A stretch of DNA of 64,000 nucleotides, taken from assembly GCA_041675005.1 (NCBI GenBank), contig JBAYUQ010000010.1:40573-104572 (forward strand), in the 5' to 3' direction. The position numbers were made by a program, and so were the translations under genes. The notes beneath the pieces were generated by a model that was given only the letters and a program-made list of their open reading frames with translations, made no database searches and was not told the DNA's origin. This DNA is from PGYR01 sp041675005 (lineage in GTDB: Bacteria > Bacteroidota > Ignavibacteria > Kapaibacteriales > UBA2268). Positions 34,693 through 42,932 of this stretch are shown piece by piece; positions within the stretch are counted from its first letter, which is position 1; every line of letters begins with the position of its first letter.

Positions 34693-35488
34693 ACCAATAG
34701 GTGTATTTGATTCGGGAGTTGGTGGAGTATCAGTACTTAGAACACTGATAGAACTGATGCCCAACGAAGAATTCATATATCTCGGCGACACTGAAAAAGT
34801 ACCTTATGGTACTAAAAGCAGAGAAGAGATAGTACAATACTCACTCGATTGCGCTGAATTTCTAAAATCAAAGAATGTAAAAATGACGGTCGTTGCTTGC
34901 AACACTGCATCCAATAATGCTCGAGATGAGCTGAGAGAACACTTCGAGAATATTCGATTAGTCGATTTGGTAAAGCCAATCTTGGCAATCGAATTTGAAG
35001 AAGATGAGATATGCCACATAGGTATTATTGCTACAGAAGCCACTATCAACAATGCTCATTTCCGTAAATCATTAGAAGAACCAGAAGATTCAGGCAAAGT
35101 AAAGCTATTCAAAAAAGCTGGGCCTAAGTTCGTAGAGCTAGTTGAGAATAATGAAATACACACTGACAAAGCAGACCACATTATAGAAGAATATATGGCT
35201 CCTCTACTTGAAGAGAACATAGATGTGCTAGTATTGGGTTGTACTCACTACCAATTTCTGAAAAAGAAAATCCAAACTTTCGCACCTGACTTGCACATAG
35301 TTGACCCTTCCGAATGGGCTGCTCATGATACTTACAAAGAGCTAAAGCATAGAGAAATGCTAACGGACAAAACTAATAATAAGAACGTGAAGTTCTATAT
35401 ATCAAAAGAGTCTCATGAATTCCGTGATTTAGCATCTAGTCTATTAGAGTTCGAATGCTCTGAACCCGAAATAGTCAACATTCACTAA
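34682..35488 (+). CDS. murI: Glutamate racemase
   Basis: 268 residues. It makes D-glutamate for peptidoglycan. The two catalytic cysteines are Cys73 (VACNTASNNA) and Cys187 (LGCTHY). The N-terminal GVFDSGVGGVSVLR motif is complete. The start is TTG 34682, lying inside the end of the dehydrogenase gene; no ATG exists before the essential FDSG motif, so the TTG start is required. It is the last gene of the operon that begins at 30398. A 14-base palindrome follows at 35507-35520. Confidence 0.95.
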   Translation: MDNRPIGVFDSGVGGVSVLRTLIELMPNEEFIYLGDTEKVPYGTKSREEIVQYSLDCAEFLKSKNVKMTVVACNTASNNARDELREHFENIRLVDLVKPILAIEFEEDEICHIGIIATEATINNAHFRKSLEEPEDSGKVKLFKKAGPKFVELVENNEIHTDKADHIIEEYMAPLLEENIDVLVLGCTHYQFLKKKIQTFAPDLHIVDPSEWAAHDTYKELKHREMLTDKTNNKNVKFYISKESHEFRDLASSLLEFECSEPEIVNIH

Positions 35489-35597
35489 TCTAATTCCCCT
35501 ATACTTTAAAGATATCTTTATTTAAAACTATTTAAGAGTATAATATCATTTATACTTGTATTTCTAACTCGCTTTTATTAATTTCAGATATAGAAAA

Positions 35598-37001
35598 ATG
35601 AAAATTTATTTAAAAGAGAATAGAATGAAGCACAAGACTATAATTGAACCATTTAGAATCAAATCAATTGAACAAATAACGATAACGACCGAAGAAGAAA
35701 GAATAGAATATCTGAAAGTAGCTCATAATAATCTATTCCTGTTAGATGCTGATAAAGTAATAATTGATTTGCTCACGGATAGCGGAACTTCTGCAATGAG
35801 TGCTAACCAATGGGCTGGCATTATGCGAGGAGATGAATCTTACGCAGGTGCTAGAAGTTGGAAACGAATGAAAGAAGCTATCGTCAGTCTAACAACTTAC
35901 GATAATGTAATCCCAACTCACCAAGGCAGAGCGGGAGAAAGCATACTATACACTCAAATAGGTGGAAAGGGGAAAGTTTTCCTTAGCAATACTCACTTTG
36001 ATACTACTAGAGCGAACATAGAGTACTCGGGTGCTATGGCAATAGATTGCATAACCGAAGAAGGTAAAAAGCCATCCCTTATTCACCCATTCAAAGGGAA
36101 TATGGATATAGAGCAATTAGAAGATAATATACTGAAATATGGTGCTGAAAATATAGGTGCCGTTATACTGACAGTCACTAATAATAGCGGCGGTGGTCAA
36201 CCTGTGAGTATGCACAATGCTCGCGAAGTAAAACGCATCTGCGACAAATACGGGGTTCTTTATATACTAGATTGTTGTAGAATAGCTGAAAATGCCTATT
36301 TCATAGCTGAAAGAGAAGAAGGGTTTGAGGATTATACTTATCGTGATATTGCAAAAGAGATGTTCTCACTAGCTGACGGTGCCGTGATGAGTGCTAAGAA
36401 AGATGCACTTGTGAATATGGGTGGTTTCATAGCCCTGAAAGACAAAAAAATTGCAGATAGTTGTATAAACACACTTATCATCAAAGAAGGATTTGTCACT
36501 TATGGTGGACTATCAGGCAGGGATATGGAAGCAATTGCCATCGGATTAGATGAAGTATTTGACAAAGATTACTTGCATTATAGAATAAGAAGTACTACAT
36601 ATTTGGGTGATAAGTTAATAGAGCTAGGTGTTCCGGTTATGCGACCAATCGGAGGTCATGCTGTATATATAGATGCAAAGGAATTCTACGACCATATACC
36701 TGTAGATCAATTCCCAGGGCAATCGTTAGCTTGTGATTTGTACGTAAAGGGTGGAATAAGAGGGTGTGAGATAGGATCAGTTATGTTCGGGAAGAGTGAT
36801 GAAAACGGTAATCTAATTCCAGCACCAATGGAATTAGTCCGATTAGCAATACCGAGAAGAGTATATACACAAAGCCATATAGACTATGTAATCGAAACTT
36901 TCGAAGAAATAATAGCAGAAAAATCGCAGTCAAAAGGTATGAGAATTACCTATGAACCAGAGTTTTTGAGACATTTCACTGCTCATTTCGAAAGAGTATA
37001 A
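35598..37001 (+). CDS. tnaA: Tryptophanase (tryptophan indole-lyase)
   Basis: PLP-dependent beta-eliminating lyase, 467 residues from ATG 35598. ATG 35625 is an equally likely start because homologues begin close to the EPFRIKSIE stretch. The PLP lysine is in MSAKKDALVN (about Lys268). Other family blocks are PTHQGRAGES, TNNSGGGQPVS and VTYGGLSGRDMEA. Tyrosine phenol-lyase has an Arg (Arg381) in its C-terminal MERG-type segment; here the segment reads CEIGS, as in tryptophanase. The choice of tryptophanase rests mainly on this. It would yield indole, pyruvate and ammonia. A second tryptophan-related unit, the 3-hydroxyanthranilate pair, lies at 5.3-6.8 kb. Confidence 0.85.
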   Translation: MKIYLKENRMKHKTIIEPFRIKSIEQITITTEEERIEYLKVAHNNLFLLDADKVIIDLLTDSGTSAMSANQWAGIMRGDESYAGARSWKRMKEAIVSLTTYDNVIPTHQGRAGESILYTQIGGKGKVFLSNTHFDTTRANIEYSGAMAIDCITEEGKKPSLIHPFKGNMDIEQLEDNILKYGAENIGAVILTVTNNSGGGQPVSMHNAREVKRICDKYGVLYILDCCRIAENAYFIAEREEGFEDYTYRDIAKEMFSLADGAVMSAKKDALVNMGGFIALKDKKIADSCINTLIIKEGFVTYGGLSGRDMEAIAIGLDEVFDKDYLHYRIRSTTYLGDKLIELGVPVMRPIGGHAVYIDAKEFYDHIPVDQFPGQSLACDLYVKGGIRGCEIGSVMFGKSDENGNLIPAPMELVRLAIPRRVYTQSHIDYVIETFEEIIAEKSQSKGMRITYEPEFLRHFTAHFERV

Positions 37002-37023
37002 CTCCGATTATCGATTCAAAAAA

Positions 37024-37075
37024 TAGGGACTAAATATAGCAAAGAATACAATTTTTTTGCTATTATTTAGTCCTA
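37024..37075. repeat. Long imperfect hairpin between tnaA and sodA
   Basis: The arms of about 20 bases (TAGGGACTAAATATAGCAAA and TTTGCTATTATTTAGTCCTA) are complementary apart from one unpaired base on each side. The loop is about 12 bases. It is not followed by a T-run on the plus strand, so a simple intrinsic terminator is less likely than a regulatory or mRNA-stability element. Confidence 0.65.
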
Positions 37076-37113
37076 TATTAAAACATTTTTTGAATTAAAG
37101 TCAAGAGAAAAAT

Positions 37114-37713
37114 ATGTCATTCGAACTACCAAAACTTCCTTACGCATACGACGCGTTAGAGCCACATATAGATGCAAGAACTATGGAAATACACCATACT
37201 AAGCATCATGCTGGTTATACATCAAATTTAAATGCAGCTATTGCAGGTACAGATTTAGAAAACGAAAGTATAGAAAACCTATTAGCGAACCACACAGAAA
37301 ACAAAGCCATTAGAAATAACGGTGGCGGATATTGGAACCACAAACTATTCTGGGAAGTAATGTCTCCTAATGGTGGGGGTAAGCCAACAGGAAAACTAGC
37401 AGAAGCTATTGACTCTGCATTCGGCTCATTCGATAAATTCAAAGAAGAATTTGCTAAAGCTGGAGCAACACAATTCGGCTCAGGTTGGGCTTGGCTATGT
37501 GTTACAGACAAAGGTACTCTTGCAGTAAGTTCTACTCCAAACCAAGATAACCCACTAATGCCAGTAGCTGGCTGCTCTGGCAAACCAATATTAGCGTTAG
37601 ATGTATGGGAACACGCATACTACCTTAACTATCAAAACAAACGACCTGACTATATTTCTGCATTCTGGAATGTAGTGAATTGGGACGAAGTATCTAAGAG
37701 ATTTGAAAGCTAA
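37114..37713 (+). CDS. sodA: Superoxide dismutase, Mn/Fe family
   Basis: 199 residues, converting superoxide to peroxide and oxygen. Metal ligands are His27 (MEIHHTKHHAGY), His76 (GGGYWNHKLFW), Asp163 and His167 (ALDVWEHAYYLNY). Gly at the YWNH motif combined with Gln144 in TPNQDNPLM is the Mn-type arrangement, so a Mn or cambialistic enzyme is more likely than a strict Fe enzyme. No signal peptide; cytoplasmic. An intrinsic terminator follows, so this is the end of the unit. Confidence 0.95.
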   Translation: MSFELPKLPYAYDALEPHIDARTMEIHHTKHHAGYTSNLNAAIAGTDLENESIENLLANHTENKAIRNNGGGYWNHKLFWEVMSPNGGGKPTGKLAEAIDSAFGSFDKFKEEFAKAGATQFGSGWAWLCVTDKGTLAVSSTPNQDNPLMPVAGCSGKPILALDVWEHAYYLNYQNKRPDYISAFWNVVNWDEVSKRFES

Positions 37714-37745
37714 TTAGATATTAAGATTAGAGAATTAATACCAAG

Positions 37746-37777
37746 AGACTGTCTTACTAGAGACGGTCTTTTTTTTT
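37746..37777 (+). terminator. Intrinsic terminator of sodA
   Basis: Stem AGACTGTCT / AGACGGTCT (one G-U pair) with a short loop, followed by nine T residues, 33 bases after the sodA stop. Confidence 0.85.
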
Positions 37778-38342
37778 GAACTTGTCCCAACTGGAAGAAA
37801 TATCTGTAGCCAAGCAATAAACCCACCCAACAATCGAGATTATTTATTTTAACATACTTGTGCTGAGCCCGGTCGAAGTAAAGCTACAAAGACCCCGTCA
37901 CTCAGAGGGAGCGTAGCGACCGAAGAGTCCAGAAAAAAATGAAACTCACACAAAGCCCCAGCAGGGCAACGTAATTTGTCCACCTTCGAAAGCTGAGTAC
38001 AGTAGCACTTTGGTACATTTATGAATAATTTCGACTTTGATTCTTAGTAATGTTCATCACAAGTACTCACGAATTTCATTCGAAATGAAGAAGAATTCTC
38101 AATTTTCTAGAACAGTATTGAGTTCTCTAAAAACGTCTATTTTGTATAAAAACATAATTATTATCGCAATTTTCAATTATTAACAAAAATAAATTTATTT
38201 TTGTAAAATAGTTCTATGATAATACATATCAGTTACTTATATTGGAAATGATGATATATCTCATGTAAAAAAGTAAAAAAAAGTTGCACTTTGTTGAGAC
38301 GTTTTTGCTGTTCATGTGTCTTTATAGTTAGAGGAATTACAA
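37778..38342. other. Gene-free stretch with dispersed repeat modules
   Basis: No credible gene. It contains, in reverse orientation, modules also present in the 6.8-7.4 kb gap. AAATATCTGTAGC (about 37798) is the complement of a segment at about 6913-6925, and the CTGGACTCTTC...GAGTGACG module is at 37896-37932. It also has GCCC-x-GGGC and GAGCCCGGTCGAAG-type short elements. The right half (38000-38342) is plain AT-rich sequence leading to the sigma-factor gene; no -7 box is obvious. Confidence 0.6.
37896..37932 (-). repeat. Dispersed repeat module, copy B
   Basis: On the reverse strand it begins CTGGACTCTTC and ends CTGAGTGACG, with GGTCGCTACGCTCC in the middle. It shares its ends with 7181-7218. 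I recall similar cores in intergenic repeats of other Bacteroidota, but I cannot verify that here. Confidence 0.6.
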
Positions 38343-38912
38343 ATGGACAAAAAGTATAGTAAATATTCCGACTTAGAGTTATTTAACTCACTAAGTGGAA
38401 AGCAGCCCGAAGCCGAATTGGCTTTCGCGGAGCTATACTCGCGTTATTCGCAGAAAATCTATGCGTATTGCCTTCGAATAACTGGTAATAAAGAGGATGC
38501 GAACGATATATTCCAAGAGACTTTTTTAAATTTCTTCAATACGGCAAAATCAAAGCCCGAGTTATCAAGCGTATCGGGATTGATGATAACTATTGCTCGT
38601 AATCTATGTATAAACCATACTAGAAGTAAGAGAATACATATAGACTTGGAAGAGTACAATTTGCAGACTAATGATACCGGCTATGAGCAGAAAGAATTGC
38701 TTGATCTAATCTCCAATGCACTAGAGCTATTGGAATTCGAATTCAAAGATGCTTTCATATTACGACAGTATCACGGATTTTCGTACAAAGAGATAGCCGA
38801 GATAACCGGCGCTCCCGAATCTACTATTAGAAATAGATTTTGGCGTGCTAAAGAAAAGATTAAGGAGATACTTGCTCCTTATTTACATGAGATATCAAAT
38901 AATAATAATTGA
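38343..38912 (+). CDS. ECF-family RNA polymerase sigma factor
   Basis: 189 residues. Region 2 (about 25-95) shows FAELYSRYSQKIYAYCLRITGNKEDANDIFQETFLNFF. Region 4 (about 125-180) shows DAFILRQYHGFSYKEIAEITGAPESTIRNRFWRAKEKI, including the helix-turn-helix. There is no region 3, as in group 4 (ECF) sigma factors. Its TGA overlaps a TTG at 38909 that may start the next gene, which encodes a membrane protein likely to hold this sigma factor inactive. Confidence 0.93.
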   Translation: MDKKYSKYSDLELFNSLSGKQPEAELAFAELYSRYSQKIYAYCLRITGNKEDANDIFQETFLNFFNTAKSKPELSSVSGLMITIARNLCINHTRSKRIHIDLEEYNLQTNDTGYEQKELLDLISNALELLEFEFKDAFILRQYHGFSYKEIAEITGAPESTIRNRFWRAKEKIKEILAPYLHEISNNNN

Positions 38913-40165
38913 GTTTAAAAATGTCATACAACCAAATGATACACGAATACTTGGACACGGGACTAAAACAGCCCCAAGAAGATGCTCTGTTCCAAGCATT
39001 AGCATCGGACCAAGTCCTGCGAGGTGATTTTCAACAACAGCTAAGTATTATGAAAATAGCTGCTAATGATATGAATAGTATATCACCTCCAATAGAAGCA
39101 ACTAATGCGGTGTTCAGTAGCTTGGGTTTTACCATCCCTTCTGGGGGAGCTCCGACATCTACGGTCGTGAACGAAACTAGAAGAAAGCCGGGAGCAGCTA
39201 TATTTGCATCGGCATCAGGAGTAGGAGTACTCAATATATTCAAAGATAATTTTTCTACTTTAGGTTCAATAGCCGTAGCAGCAATGATTTCTACGTTCTT
39301 GTTTATGACATTTGACAAAGAATTGCCAACTGCTGAGGTTAGCGCTATTGGTGTAACTTTGGCTCAAAACTACTATGATGACGCTTCTCATTCTACTTTA
39401 CCAATTGTTAGTTCAATTGATAAAACAGTAGAGAAAACAACTAATAGTAGCAGAAATAGCTCTAACTATCAACCTGTTAGATCTTCGTCAATTCCAATTG
39501 CGGCTTCTAATGAGAAGGGCAAAGAGAATTCAACAGAAGTTTTCGCAGCTAACAATGATTTGGCAACTAATATTGAACAAAAGACTATAAAAGAAATAAA
39601 TAAAATAAATGAACATGGCTATACTATAGTAAAAGTTAACAGACTAAATACTAGCGATGCTTCTGCTTTGGGTTTCCCAGAACCAAATTTCGTTTATGAA
39701 GAAAAAAGTGGTTTTGCACTAGAGTTAAGAGGTGCTAATAATCCGAATGAAACGGCTCTTCTGAACGATATGATGATAGGAGTTAACTTCGAATTTATTG
39801 ATGATTTTCATGCTATTGGGCTTATCGGTAATGAACGCTATGTAGTGAGAGTAGCTAACCCACTATCTGCAGGCGAGCAAGTACAGTACTCGAACGAATC
39901 GATGATATCATTCATGGTAGGTTTGCGTTATGCTCCAGACGAACTAATACTCGATGGAATGATAGTGCCTTATATACAAGCTAGCGGTGGTGGTATATCT
40001 AACGGATTTGCAGGTGGATTCGAATCAGGACTTATATTAAATCTGAATAGCAATTACTCGTTCTTAGTTGGTTATGGCAAACAATTTGCCAAATACAACT
40101 TCGAGGGTAATCTATATAATACCAACAAAGATGGTATAAATGTAGGGTTGAGATACTCTTTCTAG
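38909..40165 (+). CDS. Putative anti-sigma factor with C-terminal barrel-like domain
   Basis: 418 residues from TTG 38909 (TTGA overlap with the sigma gene); ATG 38921 is the alternative, four codons in. The N-terminal 70 residues (YLDTGLKQPQEDALFQALAS, LRGDFQQQLS) look like the helical sigma-binding part of anti-sigma factors, without the zinc motif. A single membrane segment lies at about 110-132. A Ser/Asn/Thr/Lys-rich linker follows (about 150-240). The last 160 residues are Gly- and aromatic-rich alternating strands ending in Phe (GLRYSF), resembling an outer-membrane barrel. I have not seen this combination described. Confidence 0.6.
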   Translation: MSLKMSYNQMIHEYLDTGLKQPQEDALFQALASDQVLRGDFQQQLSIMKIAANDMNSISPPIEATNAVFSSLGFTIPSGGAPTSTVVNETRRKPGAAIFASASGVGVLNIFKDNFSTLGSIAVAAMISTFLFMTFDKELPTAEVSAIGVTLAQNYYDDASHSTLPIVSSIDKTVEKTTNSSRNSSNYQPVRSSSIPIAASNEKGKENSTEVFAANNDLATNIEQKTIKEINKINEHGYTIVKVNRLNTSDASALGFPEPNFVYEEKSGFALELRGANNPNETALLNDMMIGVNFEFIDDFHAIGLIGNERYVVRVANPLSAGEQVQYSNESMISFMVGLRYAPDELILDGMIVPYIQASGGGISNGFAGGFESGLILNLNSNYSFLVGYGKQFAKYNFEGNLYNTNKDGINVGLRYSF

Positions 40166-40199
40166 GGGATATCTATAAGTTAGAATAAATTGGAGAAAA

Positions 40200-40979
40200 C
40201 TAAAATATTCTATTTATTTCCAACATATCTCGTATTAGCTTGACGTTGTGGACTCTTATTATGTCCACATCGCTTCCTAATAGTTGCTGGTGAATCATCG
40301 CTGTATGCACATCTCTGTCTTTTGCATTTTCGATATCGAAGAGCATTTTAATGAATGCTTTTCTGCTAATACCGAGTAATTGTTTGTCAGTTATATCATT
40401 GAATTTTTTCAGATTTTTTAGTAGCTCTATATTATGCTCTAGTGTCTTTCCAAATCCTATACCTACGTCAACATAGACATTCCCTATACCTTCTGCTAAC
40501 TTGCTTTGTGTGGTCAAAAAGTCTGATACTTCCTGCACTACGTCCTCGTACTGAGGGTTGTCTTGCATATTCTTTGGCGTGCCTTTTCTATGCATTATCA
40601 CCAAATCAGCATTATACTCTTTCGCCAAATCCACGAAGCGTGGTTCGGCAGTTAGTCCACTCACATCATTGATTATATTCGCACCTTTCTCGAGTGCTAA
40701 CCAAGCGACTTCGTACTTAGTCGTATCAACTGATATTGTTATTTCTGGATTGATTTCCTTGATACCCTCTATGACAGGGATAACTCGGCTTAGCTCATCT
40801 TCTATTGATACGGCTTCACTACCAGGTCTAGTGCTTTCACCGCCAATGTCTATAATATCGGCCCCTTGCGCTATCATTTCTAATCCGTGTTCTATAGCTG
40901 ACTTTGTAGTTACGTACTGCCCACCATCGGAAAATGAGTTAGGTGTTACGTTCAGTATTCCCATTATTTTTGGTGTCAT
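40200..40979 (-). CDS. folP: Dihydropteroate synthase
   Basis: 259 residues; condenses p-aminobenzoate with the pterin diphosphate in folate synthesis and is the sulfonamide target. Signatures are MGILNVTPNSFSDGG, GADIIDIGGESTRPGSEAV, SVDTTKYEVAWLALEKGANIINDVSG, VIMHRKG and the C-terminal IRVHNVKLIRDML. The start ATG overlaps the stop of the LON-domain gene (ATGA), so the two are translated together. The TIM-barrel length is normal. Confidence 0.96.
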   Translation of the reverse strand: MTPKIMGILNVTPNSFSDGGQYVTTKSAIEHGLEMIAQGADIIDIGGESTRPGSEAVSIEDELSRVIPVIEGIKEINPEITISVDTTKYEVAWLALEKGANIINDVSGLTAEPRFVDLAKEYNADLVIMHRKGTPKNMQDNPQYEDVVQEVSDFLTTQSKLAEGIGNVYVDVGIGFGKTLEHNIELLKNLKKFNDITDKQLLGISRKAFIKMLFDIENAKDRDVHTAMIHQQLLGSDVDIIRVHNVKLIRDMLEINRIF

Positions 40980-41608
40980 TTCAAATCTCCTGGTGCTAAA
41001 TAGCCGTCGTTTCGGACTATTTTCTCTATTTCTATCGCCTTGCTAATCGAAGGTTTTATCAGTTCTAAATGCTCTTTTAGATAAGCCAATCTTTCATTCT
41101 CTGTATTCATTTCTAATAAATTTTGTTTTTGTTTTCCGATCAATCCAACCTTTTGAGCGAAATAATAGCTCGCTAATTGTCCAGTCAAATCCTCTTTTGT
41201 TATCTGTTGCATACGGAACACAGGTATTTTGTTTGTGATAAAGTTGAATAGCTCCACACATTCATCGAATAGTTTTTCGTTAATTGGTTCTTCTATATCA
41301 GAGATTATCTCTATATCGCCTTCAAGGTACAATCTATCAGTAACTTCATAACTATGCAACTTGAATTTATCATAACCGATAACACTCAAATCTATTTTAC
41401 CATCGGGGTATTTTATAAAGATTTCTTTTACTCTTGCGGTGCAGCCATACTCAGCTATCACATCACCATTTGTAAATATAATACCGAATTTGGTATTATG
41501 GTCCTTGCAATCTTGGATGAGGTTCTTATATCTCTCTTCATATATATGAAGTGGATATATAGACTCTGGGAAAAGCACTAAGTTAAGTGGAAATAGTCCT
41601 ATTTTCAT
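40976..41608 (-). CDS. LON peptidase substrate-binding-domain protein
   Basis: 210 residues, consisting of a Lon N-terminal-type (PUA-like) domain without ATPase or protease. The motifs are GLFPLNLVLFPESIYPLHIYEERY, FGIIFTNGDVIAEYGCTARV, and VIGYDKFKLHSY with YLEGDIEIISD. Stand-alone proteins of this type are common; their client is unknown. It is translationally coupled to folP downstream. Confidence 0.88.
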   Translation of the reverse strand: MKIGLFPLNLVLFPESIYPLHIYEERYKNLIQDCKDHNTKFGIIFTNGDVIAEYGCTARVKEIFIKYPDGKIDLSVIGYDKFKLHSYEVTDRLYLEGDIEIISDIEEPINEKLFDECVELFNFITNKIPVFRMQQITKEDLTGQLASYYFAQKVGLIGKQKQNLLEMNTENERLAYLKEHLELIKPSISKAIEIEKIVRNDGYLAPGDLK

Positions 41609-41936
41609 TAGTAGAGGTTTTCTGTTTTATTATTTAATCCTAAAATAAGAATATAATTTTATTTATTTCAGAATTGTGGGAATGTAGGCCCCAAGCAAGA
41701 GCGATCTTTTCAATTTCGGAAAATACTTAAAAAAGGTTCTGTCAGTTCCTACTAACGACAAGGGGAAGAGGAGTATAATTGTGATTATTGCTATGTACTA
41801 AAGCAAACAGTTAAGAAATCGCCCATAATCTCATATGACATTCTCTTCTTTTCTTAATGTCTGGTCCCTTCTAACATTAACTAGATTAGTGGATTAATAA
41901 ATATAAGCTATCTAATAATACTAATATTTCTTACTC
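41609..41936. other. Intergenic stretch, nothing recognised
   Basis: Gene-free sequence between the diverging LON-domain gene and the terminator of the barrel-protein gene. It has no clear promoter box, repeat or RNA element. Short open frames exist but have no coding character. Confidence 0.5.
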
Positions 41937-41968
41937 AAAAAAAAGACTGCTTTTTTTATAAAGCAGCC
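41937..41968 (-). terminator. Intrinsic terminator of the barrel-protein gene
   Basis: Reverse-strand stem GGCTGCTT / AAGCAGTC (one G-U pair) followed by eight or so T residues, 60 bases beyond the stop of the gene at 42028-42642. Confidence 0.8.
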
Positions 41969-42027
41969 CTTTGTTTTGCTACTAACTATATTGGAGGTTT
42001 TGCTAGTAAATTTTATTAAAAAATCAG

Positions 42028-42642
42028 TTATTTATCTTTACCCAAAGGTACCGATACACCTGCAAAAAGTGCAATACCACGAGTATATAGCTTATTTATA
42101 AACTCAATATTACCGTCTCCGTTCAAATCAGTCATACCGTATGCATAAGTGAATTGCCCGAAAAGTGAAAGTCCCTCTAACTCAAGCTCCAATCCGGCTC
42201 CAAACTGTAGAGAAAAATCCATACTACTAAGTTCATCTGATAAGTCTTTACCATCAGAAGTGAAAGTAGAATTCAACTGAAAACCAATACTAGGACCTAG
42301 TAAAACATAAGGATTCAAGAGCCCAAGATCAAAATTACCTCTCGCTAAAATAGGTATCTCGAAATAATCAGCTGTGAATTCGGAGAATTTCAGATTATTG
42401 CCATGACCACCTTTCTGTATGTACATAGGTGTAATTTGCAAGCTTAGGAAATCATTCGCATGAAAATTTGTAAATAAACCTATAGCAAGAGCAGAGCGAT
42501 TCTCTGATTGTATATTCTCTGATGATTCCAAATCCACATTTGCAAAATTGGCTCCCAACATACCACCCAAATCCATTTCACTATGTGCATTGTAGCTCAT
42601 TGATAACAACGCAATACTTACTATGACAAATAACTTTCTCAT
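42028..42642 (-). CDS. Outer-membrane beta-barrel protein
   Basis: 204 residues from ATG 42640-42642, which gives a proper signal peptide (cleavage near YNAHSE). An upstream in-frame ATG at 42681 would add 13 residues before it and is unlikely. The body has alternating strands and Gly/aromatic positions (FEIPILARGNFDLGLLNPYVLLGPSIGFQ cut into strands; FGAGLELELEGLSLFGQFTYAYG), typical of the porin/OmpX-like barrel family in Bacteroidota. It ends in a basic VSVPLGKDK. Function unknown. Confidence 0.8.
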   Translation of the reverse strand: MRKLFVIVSIALLSMSYNAHSEMDLGGMLGANFANVDLESSENIQSENRSALAIGLFTNFHANDFLSLQITPMYIQKGGHGNNLKFSEFTADYFEIPILARGNFDLGLLNPYVLLGPSIGFQLNSTFTSDGKDLSDELSSMDFSLQFGAGLELELEGLSLFGQFTYAYGMTDLNGDGNIEFINKLYTRGIALFAGVSVPLGKDK

Positions 42643-42872
42643 TATAATTCCTTTAATTAATTTAGAAACATTATACAACATATACGTTTCAGAAGAAATA
42701 ACGGATTTTATTAATAAGCATTAGTGCAAATAGTTTTATTTGGAGTTGAATAATTCAAATTTAATAGAGGTACATACTCTTGCTTAAGTAAGATAATTAG
42801 ATGTGAAAATTCAAAAAATTCTCTATACTCTAACTAAATCCTGAAAACGGGTTAGCAATTCTACGTTCTTTC

Positions 42873-42906
42873 AAAAAAAAGCAGATCCATAAACTGAATC
42901 TGCTTT
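42873..42906 (-). terminator. Intrinsic terminator of the desaturase gene
   Basis: Reverse-strand stem AAAGCAGAT / ATCTGCTTT with a loop of about 10 bases and a following T-run, 27 bases beyond the desaturase stop. Confidence 0.85.
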
Positions 42907-42932
42907 CATTGATTTTCTATTTTAATTATAAC

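Noticed and set aside
35507..35520. 14-base palindrome TAAAGATATCTTTA after murI
   Set aside because: It is AT-rich and short, with no loop or T-run; chance or a weak operator is as likely.
35598..37001. Tyrosine phenol-lyase instead of tryptophanase
   Set aside because: The segment that carries the substrate-determining Arg in tyrosine phenol-lyase reads CEIGS here, as in tryptophanases; some other positions are intermediate, so doubt remains.
42643..42681. Upstream ATG 42681 for the barrel protein
   Set aside because: It would place 13 extra residues before the signal peptide.
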